A stretch of 64,000 bases of DNA from assembly GCF_009734425.1 (NCBI RefSeq), contig NZ_CP046455.1, positions 2,418,001-2,482,000 on the forward strand. The letters are read 5' to 3'. The translations under genes and the position numbers were made by a program. Positions 1 through 8,031 of this stretch are shown here, piece after piece. Source of the stretch: Corynebacterium occultum. GTDB taxonomy: Bacteria > Actinomycetota > Actinomycetes > Mycobacteriales > Mycobacteriaceae. Positions within the stretch are counted from its first letter, which is position 1. Each line of letters opens with the position of its first letter. Below the pieces are notes generated by a model that was not told the origin of the DNA, made no database searches, and saw only the letters and a program-made list of their open reading frames with translations.

Positions 1-457
1 GGACATGGGGGTTGGCGGCGAACATGTCCTGGTAGGCCCCGGACTTGATGGTGCCCTCCGTGCCGATCACCCCGATCCTGCCGTTGCGGGTGGTGGCCAC
101 CGCGCGACGCACCGCCGGCTGGATCACCTCGACCACGGGCACCTCATAACGTTCCCGGGCGTCCCGCAGGAAGGCGGCGGAGGCGGTGTTGCAGGCGATC
201 ACCAGCATCTTGCAGCCCCGTTCGACCAGCTCATCGGCGATCCGGGTGGCGTGCGCCCTGACCTCGGCGATGGGCAGGGGGCCATAGGGCCCGTTCGCGG
301 TGTCACCGAGGTAGATGATCGACTCGTGGGGCAGCTGGTCCATGATGGTGCGTGCCACGGTCAGTCCACCGACCCCGGAGTCGAAGATGCCGATCGGCGC
401 CTCCGGCTCAACCGGGGTACCGGCCCCCAGACCAGGTGGGTACAGCCCCTCAGGCAC
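1..457 (-). CDS. murI: Glutamate racemase (partial, 3' end outside window)
   Basis: Interconverts L- and D-glutamate in the cytoplasm to supply D-Glu for peptidoglycan. The minus-strand frame is open to the window edge and reads [13 protein letters not shown] near the N-terminus, then [10 protein letters not shown] and the catalytic-Cys segment VIACNTASA, all hallmarks of MurI. A GTG at 457-455 inside the end of the MarR gene is the best start, giving VPEGLYPPG followed by a short family-atypical leader before the first strand. It overlaps the upstream MarR gene by 8 nt, so the two are probably co-transcribed. Only about 150 residues are visible; the second catalytic Cys lies beyond the window. 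Confidence 0.93.
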   Translation of the reverse strand, partial: MPEGLYPPGLGAGTPVEPEAPIGIFDSGVGGLTVARTIMDQLPHESIIYLGDTANGPYGPLPIAEVRAHATRIADELVERGCKMLVIACNTASAAFLRDARERYEVPVVEVIQPAVRRAVATTRNGRIGVIGTEGTIKSGAYQDMFAANPHV

Positions 458-929
458 GGGCCTTCCTCGGTGGGTCGAGGGCATCGACGATCTTGCCGGC
501 GATGTTGTTGAGCTGGGCAACCTCTTCCGCATTGAGGGTGTCGAAGATACGGCTGCGAACCTCGGCGACATGCCCCGGGGCGGCGGCCTGCACCAGCTCC
601 CAGCCGGAGTCGGTCAGCTCCGCCAGGGTGGAGCGGCCGTCATCCGGGTCGGGGATGCGCTGCACCCAGCCCTGTTTCTCCAAGCGGGTGACCACCCGGG
701 AGAGATGGGAGAGGGTCATGTCCGACACCGACGCCAATTCGCTCATCCGCAGCTTCTTCTCCGGCGCCATGGAGATCTGCGCCAAGGCGAAATAATCATA
801 GTGGCTGATTCCGAAATCTTCCTTGAGCTGCGCATCAAGGCGGTTCGGCAGCCAGACATGCAGCGACCAGACATTCAGCCAGGCCGCCGCCTCAACCTCG
901 TTTAACCACTTCACCGGTTCCTCACTCAT
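450..929 (-). CDS. MarR-family transcriptional regulator
   Basis: A 159-residue winged-helix regulator. The central segment (about residues 50-105) carries the MarR pattern: MRMSELA-type helix, [21 protein letters not shown] recognition region and the wing [17 protein letters not shown]. Such proteins act as dimers and often sense phenolics or oxidants; the ligand here cannot be read. It sits upstream of murI with an overlap and is divergent from the aldo/keto reductase at 1129, which makes that reductase a natural candidate target. ATG start at 929. Confidence 0.9.
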   Translation of the reverse strand: MSEEPVKWLNEVEAAAWLNVWSLHVWLPNRLDAQLKEDFGISHYDYFALAQISMAPEKKLRMSELASVSDMTLSHLSRVVTRLEKQGWVQRIPDPDDGRSTLAELTDSGWELVQAAAPGHVAEVRSRIFDTLNAEEVAQLNNIAGKIVDALDPPRKARA

Positions 930-1048
930 ATCTGGGCATCATATCCGCTCAGGTGGGATGTGCCGCATTTTCCCGCCGTGTTCCCGGCATGTCCGCCGCA
1001 TAAAGGCTTCGAATCCCCGAATTCGAGCACCCCGACCCGAGAATTTAG

Positions 1049-1077
1049 TTGCAGCGTCAAGTGTTTCGGGTTATGCT
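1049..1077 (+). promoter_or_regulatory. Probable promoter of the aldo/keto reductase
   Basis: TTGCAG (1049-1054) and TATGCT (1072-1077) are separated by 17 nt, upstream of the ATG at 1129. A GAGGAG ribosome site lies about 13 nt before that ATG. The divergent MarR gene starts at 929, so its operator, if any, should lie in 930-1128; I see no clear palindrome there. Confidence 0.45.
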
Positions 1078-1128
1078 ATTTCAGTGTAATCAAGAACCCA
1101 TGACCAACCTGAGGAGACTTTCGCCCCC

Positions 1129-2079
1129 ATGAGCACCAATATCACCATCCCGCGCACCGACTTCAAGGTTTTCCCCCTCAATCTCGGTGCCAACCCCTTT
1201 GGCTGGACCTCCGACCGAGAGACCACCTTCGCGGTGCTCGACGCCTTCCTCGCCGCCGGCGGGAACTTCATCGACACCGCCGACATGTACTCCGTCTGGG
1301 TTGAGGGACACGTCGGTGGTGAATCAGAGGCGCTCATCGGTGAATGGCTCAAGGAACGCGACGCCTACGACAAGGTCATCATCGCCACCAAGGGCGGCGC
1401 CCTGGAACCGAACCAGGGGCTGGAGCGGGTCGCCGTCTTCGCCGCCGTCGACGCCTCCCGGGAACGTCTCGGGCTGGAGACCATCGACATCTACTACTAC
1501 CACCACGACGATGAGAACATCTCCATCCCGGAACAGGTCGCGACCGCCCACCAGCTGATCGAATCCGGCCGCATCCGCCACCTGGCACTGTCCAACCACT
1601 CCCCAGAACGGGCACGCGAATTCTTCGAGGCCTCCCAGGGAACCCCCGCCCAGCCCGTCGCCCTGCAGCCCCAGTACAACCTGCTGCACCGGGCAGAGGT
1701 GGAGAAGGGCTACGGCCCCCTCGCCCAGGAGTATGAGGCGGCACTGCTGCCCTACTTCTCCCTGGCCTCCGGCATGCTGACCGGCAAATACCGCACAGCC
1801 GAGGACCTCTCCGGCTCCGCGCGGGAAGGCTTCATGAGCGGCTATGTCAATGACGCCGCCTTCCGGGTCATCGACACCCTGGTCGAGATCGCCGATTCCC
1901 GCCAGGTGGAACCGAGCACCGTGGCCCTGGCCTGGATCATCGCCAAGGGCATCACCGCCCCGATCGCCTCCGTCTCCGCCCCGGAACAGCTCCCGGCCCT
2001 GCTGGCAGCCCCCACCCTGGGGCTCTCCGCAGCTGAGGTCGCTGCCCTGGACGAGGTTTCCGCGGGTTTCGCCGCCTGA
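1129..2079 (+). CDS. Aldo/keto reductase
   Basis: NAD(P)H-dependent oxidoreductase of the AKR superfamily, 316 residues, cytosolic TIM barrel. The catalytic tetrad is readable: Asp49 (FIDTADMY), Tyr54, Lys88 (IIATKGG) and His125 (IYYYHHDD). The C-terminal half has SNHSPERAREF and the cofactor-binding APIASVSAPEQL region. Substrate cannot be inferred; the closest sub-group is the YajO/Tas-like general stress AKRs. Divergently transcribed from a MarR regulator and convergent with the rhomboid gene. Confidence 0.92.
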   Translation: MSTNITIPRTDFKVFPLNLGANPFGWTSDRETTFAVLDAFLAAGGNFIDTADMYSVWVEGHVGGESEALIGEWLKERDAYDKVIIATKGGALEPNQGLERVAVFAAVDASRERLGLETIDIYYYHHDDENISIPEQVATAHQLIESGRIRHLALSNHSPERAREFFEASQGTPAQPVALQPQYNLLHRAEVEKGYGPLAQEYEAALLPYFSLASGMLTGKYRTAEDLSGSAREGFMSGYVNDAAFRVIDTLVEIADSRQVEPSTVALAWIIAKGITAPIASVSAPEQLPALLAAPTLGLSAAEVAALDEVSAGFAA

Positions 2080-2104
2080 GAACCTCCCCAGGGAAGATCC
2101 GGCT

Positions 2105-2788
2105 TTAACGTCGCTGGGACCGCAAAGCCTTCTGCACCCGCTTCTCCTTGAGCGCCTTGGGATCATCGGAGGTGATGAAGCTACCTGCCCCCAGACCACC
2201 GAGCGCGCCGAAGAGGTGCGCCTGCCAGGATATGCCCGGGGTCCCTGGCAGCACCCCGTAGATGAAACCGGAGTAGGCCATGCCCAGCAACACCCCGAGG
2301 ATGATCTGGGAGATGCTGCGGTTGAAGATGCCACGAATCAGCAGATAGGCCAGCCAACCGTAGACCATGCCGGAGGCACCGATGTGGTTGGTGCCGATCC
2401 CACCGAAGATCCAGGTGCCCACACCCGCCAACAGCATGACGATGGTGGTGACCTCCCAGAACACGCGATGTCCGGATAGCCCGATCAGGAAACAGAAGAT
2501 CGCGCCGGGCACCGTGTTGGAGATCAGGTGTTCCCAGTTGGCGTGGAGCAGAGGGGAGGTGAAGATATGCCAGATGGAGGAAAGATCCAGGGGGTGAATG
2601 CCGAAGTAGGTCGGCAGCCCACCCAGGGCGGCGTTGATCAGATGGACCGCCCAGATCACCACCACATACGCGATGGCATAAAAGAGGCCGGTACCGAAGT
2701 GGGTCTTCAGCTGGGTGCGCAGCGCTGAGGAACGGGAGGTTCCCGGCAGGGGTGTGGGCGCAGGTGAGTACGGGTTCGGGAGGCTCAT
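2105..2788 (-). CDS. Rhomboid-family intramembrane serine protease
   Basis: Polytopic membrane protease that cleaves transmembrane substrates. From the ATG at 2788 (preceded by GGGA) it has 227 residues and about six hydrophobic segments. The catalytic Ser139 lies in GASG and His191 in QAHLFGALGG; His82, His87 and Asn91 (HANWEHLISN) match the oxyanion motif of helix 2. An in-frame ATG at 2812 would add eight residues but has a poorer ribosome site. In Mycobacterium tuberculosis a rhomboid gene also lies beside murI in this cluster. Confidence 0.92.
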   Translation of the reverse strand: MSLPNPYSPAPTPLPGTSRSSALRTQLKTHFGTGLFYAIAYVVVIWAVHLINAALGGLPTYFGIHPLDLSSIWHIFTSPLLHANWEHLISNTVPGAIFCFLIGLSGHRVFWEVTTIVMLLAGVGTWIFGGIGTNHIGASGMVYGWLAYLLIRGIFNRSISQIILGVLLGMAYSGFIYGVLPGTPGISWQAHLFGALGGLGAGSFITSDDPKALKEKRVQKALRSQRR

Positions 2789-2850
2789 AATGATTCCCAG
2801 AATAGCCAGCAATAGTGGACTTGGGCAGTGTCAGCCTCTCCGCTGGCTGC

Positions 2851-3699
2851 TCAGCAGTTCACCGGGGCCGCTTCCGTCAGTGCCTGAGACAGTGCCTCAG
2901 CCAGTCTGGTCAGGGCCAGCTGCCCGGTTTCATAGGTGCCGTCAGCAGGTTTAACCAGCAACGCCACCCCGACCTCACCATCGGAGACCGGTAACAGACC
3001 GAATTGACGGACCAGGTAGTCCCCGGTGACCGCATCCGGCCCCCAACCGCCCTTGAAGTGGGTGCCCGCCACCTGCCCCATCCCATATCGCTGTTCCTCG
3101 GTGATATTTCCCATTGATTCCAGCAGGGGCTCACTGCCCTCCAGGCAGCGGAGCTGGGTGGCGAATTTCGCCTGGGCGGCAGGCAACCATTCGGTGTCCC
3201 CATAACCCCGGGAATTCTCCTCCCAGTGGTCACCATCCACGACGGTGATCTCATCCCCGGTTTCGCGCAGCACCGCCTCCACCTGTTCCCGCGCCCGGTG
3301 CGCATCCCCGAGGGATTCCCAGAGCAGCGTGGCAGCATCATTATCGGATTCCTCGATGGCGGCCTGCATCAGGGGAAGCGCTTCCTCATTCTGACGGATC
3401 GCCGCCAGGGAGAGCGGCACTTTCACCGTGGACCAGGACTCCCCGGAGAGCAGGGTGCCCGCCTGTTGCACCCCCTCAGCGTCGTGGATGGCGATACCGA
3501 CCTCCGCATCCAGCTCCGCGGCGACCCGGGTGGCAATCTCATCGAGCTGGTAGGTCACCGGCTCCGCCTTGATCGACTCGATCACCTCCCGGGACAGCGG
3601 CTCCGGGTCGGCTGCCGGAGCTGAGGCGGAACAACCAGCCACGGTGGTGGCCAGGACCGCGCTGAGGGCAACCAGGCCACGGCTAAAACGAGAACGCAT
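2851..3699 (-). CDS. Lipoprotein with serine beta-lactamase/PBP-like fold
   Basis: A 282-residue exported lipoprotein. Lipobox TTVAGC puts the lipidated Cys at residue 23. Downstream are the three motifs of the serine penicillin-recognising fold in order: S90-T-V-K93, S118-D-N120 and K216-G-G (KGGWG). The region between SDN and KGG lacks an obvious class A omega-loop ExxxN, so real beta-lactamase activity is doubtful; a cell-wall binding or peptidase role is as likely. The ATG at 3699 has AAGGA just upstream; an earlier TTG at 3711 is less likely. It stands alone between the rhomboid and P1 peptidase genes. Confidence 0.8.
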   Translation of the reverse strand: MRSRFSRGLVALSAVLATTVAGCSASAPAADPEPLSREVIESIKAEPVTYQLDEIATRVAAELDAEVGIAIHDAEGVQQAGTLLSGESWSTVKVPLSLAAIRQNEEALPLMQAAIEESDNDAATLLWESLGDAHRAREQVEAVLRETGDEITVVDGDHWEENSRGYGDTEWLPAAQAKFATQLRCLEGSEPLLESMGNITEEQRYGMGQVAGTHFKGGWGPDAVTGDYLVRQFGLLPVSDGEVGVALLVKPADGTYETGQLALTRLAEALSQALTEAAPVNC

Positions 3700-3810
3700 G
3701 CTTCCTTCCAAGACTCCACCCCAACCTGGGATATCGGCACCGGGGTCTCATGAATTCCTTAATCTACAAGCCCGGACCAGGTTTCCACGAACCTCCGGCA
3801 CACTGGGTGG

Positions 3811-4752
3811 CTAAGCGCTGAGTTCTCGGTAGGAGCTCAATCCCAGGCCAGGTTCCGCCGCCCGCACCGCCTTCACTATCGACGCCGTGACCAACTCGGC
3901 GGCCGCGGCACAGAGCCGCGCCAGCTCGGCCACCTCCACCCCGGAACCATCACCGGTGGCCATCACGAAAAGGGTGTCACCGTCCATCGGCAGATGGGAG
4001 GGGCGCACCGCCCTGGCAATTCCGTCATGGGCGGCGATGGCCACCCGTTTGGCCTGTGCCTTACTCAGGGGAGCATCCGTGGCAATCACCCCGATGGTGG
4101 TGTTGAGCTGTGCCATTTTTCCGGGCAACCCGGAGAACTTCTCCGGATCCACCCCGGGCAGGGTGGCATCACCGTAGAAGCGCCCGCTCTCCGGATCAAT
4201 GACCTCACCCACCGGGTTGGCCACCACCCCGGCACCGATCTTCCACTCCCCCACCTCAGCGAGGGCCTGGCCGAAACCACCCCGCAGCCGGCCCGCGGTG
4301 GCGCCGCAACCGGCACCGATCGAACCGCAGGTCGCTGCCCCACCGGAGTGCAGCGCAGCCCGGGTGGCTGCCACCCCATCCGCCGCGCCGGGGCGGTTGG
4401 CCGGGTCACCGACCGCCAGGTCGAAGATCACCGCGGCCGGCACAATCGGCACGATGGGGCCAGGTTGTCCCGGGCCGAAAACCGGGAAGCCGATCCCCTC
4501 CCGCTCCAGTTCCTGCATCACCCCATCAGCGGCGGCCAACCCGAAGGCGGAACCGCCGCACAGCGCGATGGCATGCACCCTTTCGACGGTGTTGTGGGCT
4601 TCAAGCAGATCAGTTTCCCGGGTACCGGGTCCCCCACCCCGCACATCCACGGCCCCGACCGCCCCGTCGGGGGCGGCGATGACGGTGACCCCGGTGTCGC
4701 CCCGGCTGTGATGCCCGAGCCGGATACCGGGGACGTCGACAAGCGAGCTCAC
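3811..4752 (-). CDS. P1 family peptidase (DmpA/L-aminopeptidase-like)
   Basis: Member of the self-processing DmpA/P1 family of Ntn-like hydrolases, 313 residues. N-terminal VPGIRLGHHS, central GGSAFGLAAADGVM and the segment GSIGAGCGATAGRLRGG, where members autocleave before the nucleophile, are all present. It starts one base after the stop of the DUF2017 gene, so clpS-DUF2017-P1 peptidase form one operon, as in mycobacteria (Rv1331-Rv1333). Physiological substrate unknown. Confidence 0.9.
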   Translation of the reverse strand: MSSLVDVPGIRLGHHSRGDTGVTVIAAPDGAVGAVDVRGGGPGTRETDLLEAHNTVERVHAIALCGGSAFGLAAADGVMQELEREGIGFPVFGPGQPGPIVPIVPAAVIFDLAVGDPANRPGAADGVAATRAALHSGGAATCGSIGAGCGATAGRLRGGFGQALAEVGEWKIGAGVVANPVGEVIDPESGRFYGDATLPGVDPEKFSGLPGKMAQLNTTIGVIATDAPLSKAQAKRVAIAAHDGIARAVRPSHLPMDGDTLFVMATGDGSGVEVAELARLCAAAAELVTASIVKAVRAAEPGLGLSSYRELSA

Positions 4753-4753
4753 A

Positions 4754-5302
4754 TTAATTACCCATCATGGCGGTGAGCAGGGAATCCTGGTTGAAGGCCA
4801 ACCATTCAACCAGGGTGTCGCGGTCCTGCTCAGCGGCCTCCCCACCCCGGACATCACCGGCGGCGACGAAGAGCCGGATGTCATTGATCGCGGCGACCCA
4901 GGCCTGCGCCTCCGCCTCGTTGAGGGTGACGGCCACCCCACCATCCGGGCCCAGGGCGGTGTTGATCACCTGGAGGTTCGCCAGCTTAGCCTTGGTGATG
5001 TCATGTTCGTGGAGGGAACGCAGCAGCGAATTATCCCCGTCATACTCCTCATCGCCATCCCGCTCGAAATCCGGCAACAGCCGGGCCAGGGAGGGATCCT
5101 TGGGGGCCTCCTTGTGGCCCGAGGGGATCCCGGTGAGTTCCGAGAGATCATCCTTGGGCACGGCCTGCGCCCGCTGGATCAGTGCCTCCGAGACCGTGGC
5201 GGAGAGATCCCCCAGCACCTCGCGTTCCATGGGCTCGAGGGTGCAGCTGAACTTCGCCGCCCGCATGAGCCCCTTCTTTTTCTTCCACGCCTGCATACTC
5301 AA
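4754..5302 (-). CDS. DUF2017 family protein
   Basis: A 182-residue acidic protein of unknown function, always found next to clpS in actinobacteria. Typical features are the N-terminal basic stretch, ALIQRAQAVPKDDLSELTG and the C-terminal EAQAWVAAINDIRLFVA segment, followed by a Gln-Asp-Ser-Leu-rich helix. Its ATG directly abuts the clpS stop codon (no gap), indicating translational coupling. No enzymatic motif is visible. Confidence 0.88.
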   Translation of the reverse strand: MSMQAWKKKKGLMRAAKFSCTLEPMEREVLGDLSATVSEALIQRAQAVPKDDLSELTGIPSGHKEAPKDPSLARLLPDFERDGDEEYDGDNSLLRSLHEHDITKAKLANLQVINTALGPDGGVAVTLNEAEAQAWVAAINDIRLFVAAGDVRGGEAAEQDRDTLVEWLAFNQDSLLTAMMGN

Positions 5303-5602
5303 CTATCCTGCCTGCTGCATGGTGGCCCAGAGACCAGCGGTATGCAGCTTCTTCACATCACCCTCGACCTTGTCCTTCTCGCCGGAGCTGACCACCGCCT
5401 TACCTTCACTGTGTACCTGCATCATCAGTTCATTGGCCCGTTTACGGCTGTAACCCAGGACCGTCTGGAAGACATAGGTCACATAGCTCATCAGGTTGAC
5501 CGGATCATCCCAGACGATGCACAACCAGGGCAGATTCTCCGCCGAAGCGACATTGACCTCAAGCTGTTCATCCAGCTCGGGGGTGGCCATCGGCGAACCC
5601 AT
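5303..5602 (-). CDS. clpS: ATP-dependent Clp protease adaptor ClpS
   Basis: Delivers N-degron substrates to the ClpC/ClpP protease. The core reads LPWLCIVWDDPVNLMSYV, then VFQTVLGYSRKRANELMMQVH and GKAVVSSGEKDKVEGDV, the full ClpS fold. From the ATG at 5602, which has GAGG eight bases upstream, the protein is 99 residues, the usual actinobacterial length. The frame is open up to an ATG at 5698 and further, which would add a Ser/Pro-rich leader not typical of the family. First gene of the clpS-DUF2017-P1 operon and divergent from pncB. Confidence 0.93.
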   Translation of the reverse strand: MGSPMATPELDEQLEVNVASAENLPWLCIVWDDPVNLMSYVTYVFQTVLGYSRKRANELMMQVHSEGKAVVSSGEKDKVEGDVKKLHTAGLWATMQQAG

Positions 5603-5788
5603 CAGGTGAACCTCGGGGGCCCTGCGCCCAGATCCGGGGGTGTGCCCCGGACCGGCCGTCGCAGGCTGTTCCGAATTGCTGTTTATTGGCCCTTTCATAC
5701 CCCTCAGCCTAGTCAAGGCGAAAGGAAGTTGTGGAACAGGGCACACTCCGATGTGGGATTGGAGGGAGTTCTCCCACCCACCTGCATT

Positions 5789-7141
5789 ATGGTGGAGGTT
5801 GTGAATTCCTCTGACCAGTCCTCCCTGCCGTCGAAGCGCTCCACCTCCTTCCTGACGGACAAGTATGAGTTGACGATGCTGGAGGCCGCACTGGCCGACG
5901 GCAGCGCACAGCGAAACTGCACCTTCGAGGTGTTCTCCCGAAGGTTGCCCAATGAGCGCCGTTATGGGGTGGTCGCCGGCACCGCCCGGGTGATCCGGGC
6001 GATCCAGGATTATGTGTTCACCGAGGAGCAGCTGGCCACCCTGGACTTCCTCAGCGAAAGCACCATTGATTATCTCCGCAACTTCCGGTTCTCCGGCCAG
6101 GTCGACGGCTACCGGGAGGGCGAGCTCTACTTCCCCTACTCCCCCATCCTCACCGTCCGCGGCACCTTCGCGGAATGCGTGATCCTGGAGACCGTGATCC
6201 TGTCGATCATGAACGCCGACTCGGCGGTCGCTTCCGCAGCCGCCCGCATGGTCACCGCTGCTGATGGTCGCCCCATCATCGAGATGGGCTCACGTCGCAC
6301 CCATGAATATGCTGCGGTCACCGCCGCCCGGGCCGCCTATCTCGCCGGTTTTGCCGCCACCTCCAATATGGAGGCCTCCTACCGTTATGGCATCCCGGCT
6401 TCCGGCACCTCAGCCCACGCCTGGACCCTGCTGCACATCAACGAGGACGGCACACCCAATGAGGCCGCTGCCTTCCGTTCCCAGATTGAGTCCCTCGGCC
6501 TTGACACCACCTTGTTGGTGGACACCTATGACATCACCCAGGGTGTCGAGACCGCCATCGAGGTTGCCGGCCCCGAGCTCGGCGGGGTCCGCATCGACTC
6601 CGGTGATCTGGGGGCGCTGACCCGCAGGGTGCGCAAGCAGCTGGATGGGCTCGGGGCCTACAACACCAAGATCGTCGTCTCCTCCGACCTGGATGAGTTC
6701 GCCATCGCCGGTCTGCGCGGCGACCCGGTGGATGTCTACGGTGTGGGCACCTCGGTGGTGACCGGTTCCGGCGCCCCTACCGCCAGCATGGTCTACAAAC
6801 TCGTCGAGGTGGATGAGAAACCGGTGGCCAAGCGTTCCCGCGGCAAAGCCATGCAGGGGGGCGCGAAGAAGGCACTGCGTACCCACCGCACCTCCGGCAC
6901 CGCCATCGAGGAGATCGTCTACCCCTTCAAAGGCGAACGCCCCGACTGCGGCAAGCTCAACTACACCGAGCTCAGCATCCCCCTGATGCGTGATGGTGAA
7001 GTCATCGAGGGTCTGCCCAGCCTGGATGAATCACGCGACTATCTGGCCGCCCAGCTGGTCACCCTGCCCTGGGAAGGCCTCGCGCTCTCCCGGGATGAAC
7101 CGGCACTGAACACCCGCTTCCTCGGCTTCCCGGCAGAATAA
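5789..7141 (+). CDS. pncB: Nicotinate phosphoribosyltransferase
   Basis: Preiss-Handler enzyme that makes nicotinate mononucleotide from nicotinate and PRPP, for NAD salvage. From ATG 5789 it has 450 residues and begins with SFLTDKYELTMLEAAL; GSRRTHEYAAV holds the phosphorylated His, and GVRIDSGDLGAL is the product-binding strand. The reading frame is open much further upstream but only as antisense to clpS. GTG at 5801 is an alternative start; neither has a strong ribosome site, so a leaderless mRNA is possible. Divergent from clpS, as in M. tuberculosis. Confidence 0.93.
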   Translation: MVEVVNSSDQSSLPSKRSTSFLTDKYELTMLEAALADGSAQRNCTFEVFSRRLPNERRYGVVAGTARVIRAIQDYVFTEEQLATLDFLSESTIDYLRNFRFSGQVDGYREGELYFPYSPILTVRGTFAECVILETVILSIMNADSAVASAAARMVTAADGRPIIEMGSRRTHEYAAVTAARAAYLAGFAATSNMEASYRYGIPASGTSAHAWTLLHINEDGTPNEAAAFRSQIESLGLDTTLLVDTYDITQGVETAIEVAGPELGGVRIDSGDLGALTRRVRKQLDGLGAYNTKIVVSSDLDEFAIAGLRGDPVDVYGVGTSVVTGSGAPTASMVYKLVEVDEKPVAKRSRGKAMQGGAKKALRTHRTSGTAIEEIVYPFKGERPDCGKLNYTELSIPLMRDGEVIEGLPSLDESRDYLAAQLVTLPWEGLALSRDEPALNTRFLGFPAE

Positions 7142-7172
7142 ACCCTCCGGCAGAGAGCGTCTTTCGGCGATG

Positions 7173-7436
7173 CTAGAAAGTGCAGTTGGCGGTGCCTGGC
7201 GCGATGAAATCCTGGATCATGCAACCGATCAGCCACAGCCCACCTGAGCCGACGGTGGCGAATACAACGCTGCCCTGAGTCAGGGGATTCTCGAAAGCAT
7301 CCAGGTAAAGCTCGGAGCTGGTCACTGCGCTCTGGTAGTAGAGCTCATCAGAGGTCTGCGCCAGCGCAGGTGCGGCAGCGGCGGTGCTCAGCGCGGTGGC
7401 TGCGCCAAGGGCGAGCAGGGTACTACGGAGTTTCAT
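7173..7436 (-). CDS. Small secreted protein A (C-terminal Cys pair)
   Basis: An 87-residue exported protein of unknown function. The first 26 residues are a Sec signal peptide ending in PALA, so the mature chain starts at Gln-Thr. It has an acidic Tyr-rich start, then a hydrophobic stretch ending in LWLIGCMIQ, and a second Cys two residues from the C-terminus (12 residues between the Cys). The neighbour at 7575-7817 shares this layout: signal peptide, mature QT, W-x-I-x-C-x-I-[QK], 12-residue loop, Cys, two residues. ATG 7436 has AAAGG eight bases upstream. I do not recognise a family. Confidence 0.7.
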   Translation of the reverse strand: MKLRSTLLALGAATALSTAAAAPALAQTSDELYYQSAVTSSELYLDAFENPLTQGSVVFATVGSGGLWLIGCMIQDFIAPGTANCTF

Positions 7437-7574
7437 GGTCTTGCCTTTCAAAGTAGGGTTCGGGCCGGGAAAGCAGTTGAGATTCATGATGTACCAGTAC
7501 TTCCACCGCTATTTTTTCAATCGCTGGAGGTCTCCTCATTGTTTCCCAGGGGGTGGTGTCTTCCAGTCCGGACC

Positions 7575-7817
7575 TCAGATGATGCAGCCAGGGTCCTCAA
7601 TGCCCAGCTGCCCCTTGATGGCGCAGCTGATCATCCAGGGCAGCATCGCCACGGTGATCAGACTCATGGCCGGCAACTGGGTGACCCCACCAGAGCCTGA
7701 GGAGTTCATGACATCGACCTCTTGTCGGGTCTGAGCCATCGCAGATGGTGTGCTGAGCGCTGAGAAAGAGAGGGCAGCGGCCATTCCCACGGCCAGCATC
7801 TGCTTCGGGATCCTCAT
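7575..7817 (-). CDS. Small secreted protein B (paralogue of protein A)
   Basis: An 80-residue protein with a signal peptide (KQMLAVGMAAALSFSAL, cleavage after AMA at residue 28) and mature start QTRQEV. After a Gly/Ser stretch comes a hydrophobic segment that ends LPWMISCAIK, a 12-residue loop and a final Cys followed by Ile-Ile. Overall identity with protein A is low, but the W-x-I-x-C-x-I-[KQ]-x9-x-C-x2-end pattern is exact. It lies 138 nt upstream of protein A on the same strand with its own AAAGG ribosome site. Function unknown; the Cys pair suggests a disulfide-closed C-terminal loop. Confidence 0.7.
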   Translation of the reverse strand: MRIPKQMLAVGMAAALSFSALSTPSAMAQTRQEVDVMNSSGSGGVTQLPAMSLITVAMLPWMISCAIKGQLGIEDPGCII

Positions 7818-8031
7818 GTTGAAGGCCTTTCCGTTGTTCGGGGTTTGGCGGAACCGGTTTGCTGCCAGCCGCCACCCCTGGGGTGGTGATCTTCACGCTA
7901 TCCGGCCCTCCTGCCTCCCCTGGCGCTCAGCAAGGAAGATTTAGCAGATTGTTACTCTTTCGGACCTTCCCCCTTCCACATCCACGCAGTGTTTTAGGGG
8001 GTGTCCGATCCTGGCGATAGACTGGGCCACC

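Noticed and set aside
5003..5788. Upstream extension of pncB to a 712-codon frame
   Set aside because: It is antisense to DUF2017 and clpS; nicotinate phosphoribosyltransferase similarity begins just after 5789.
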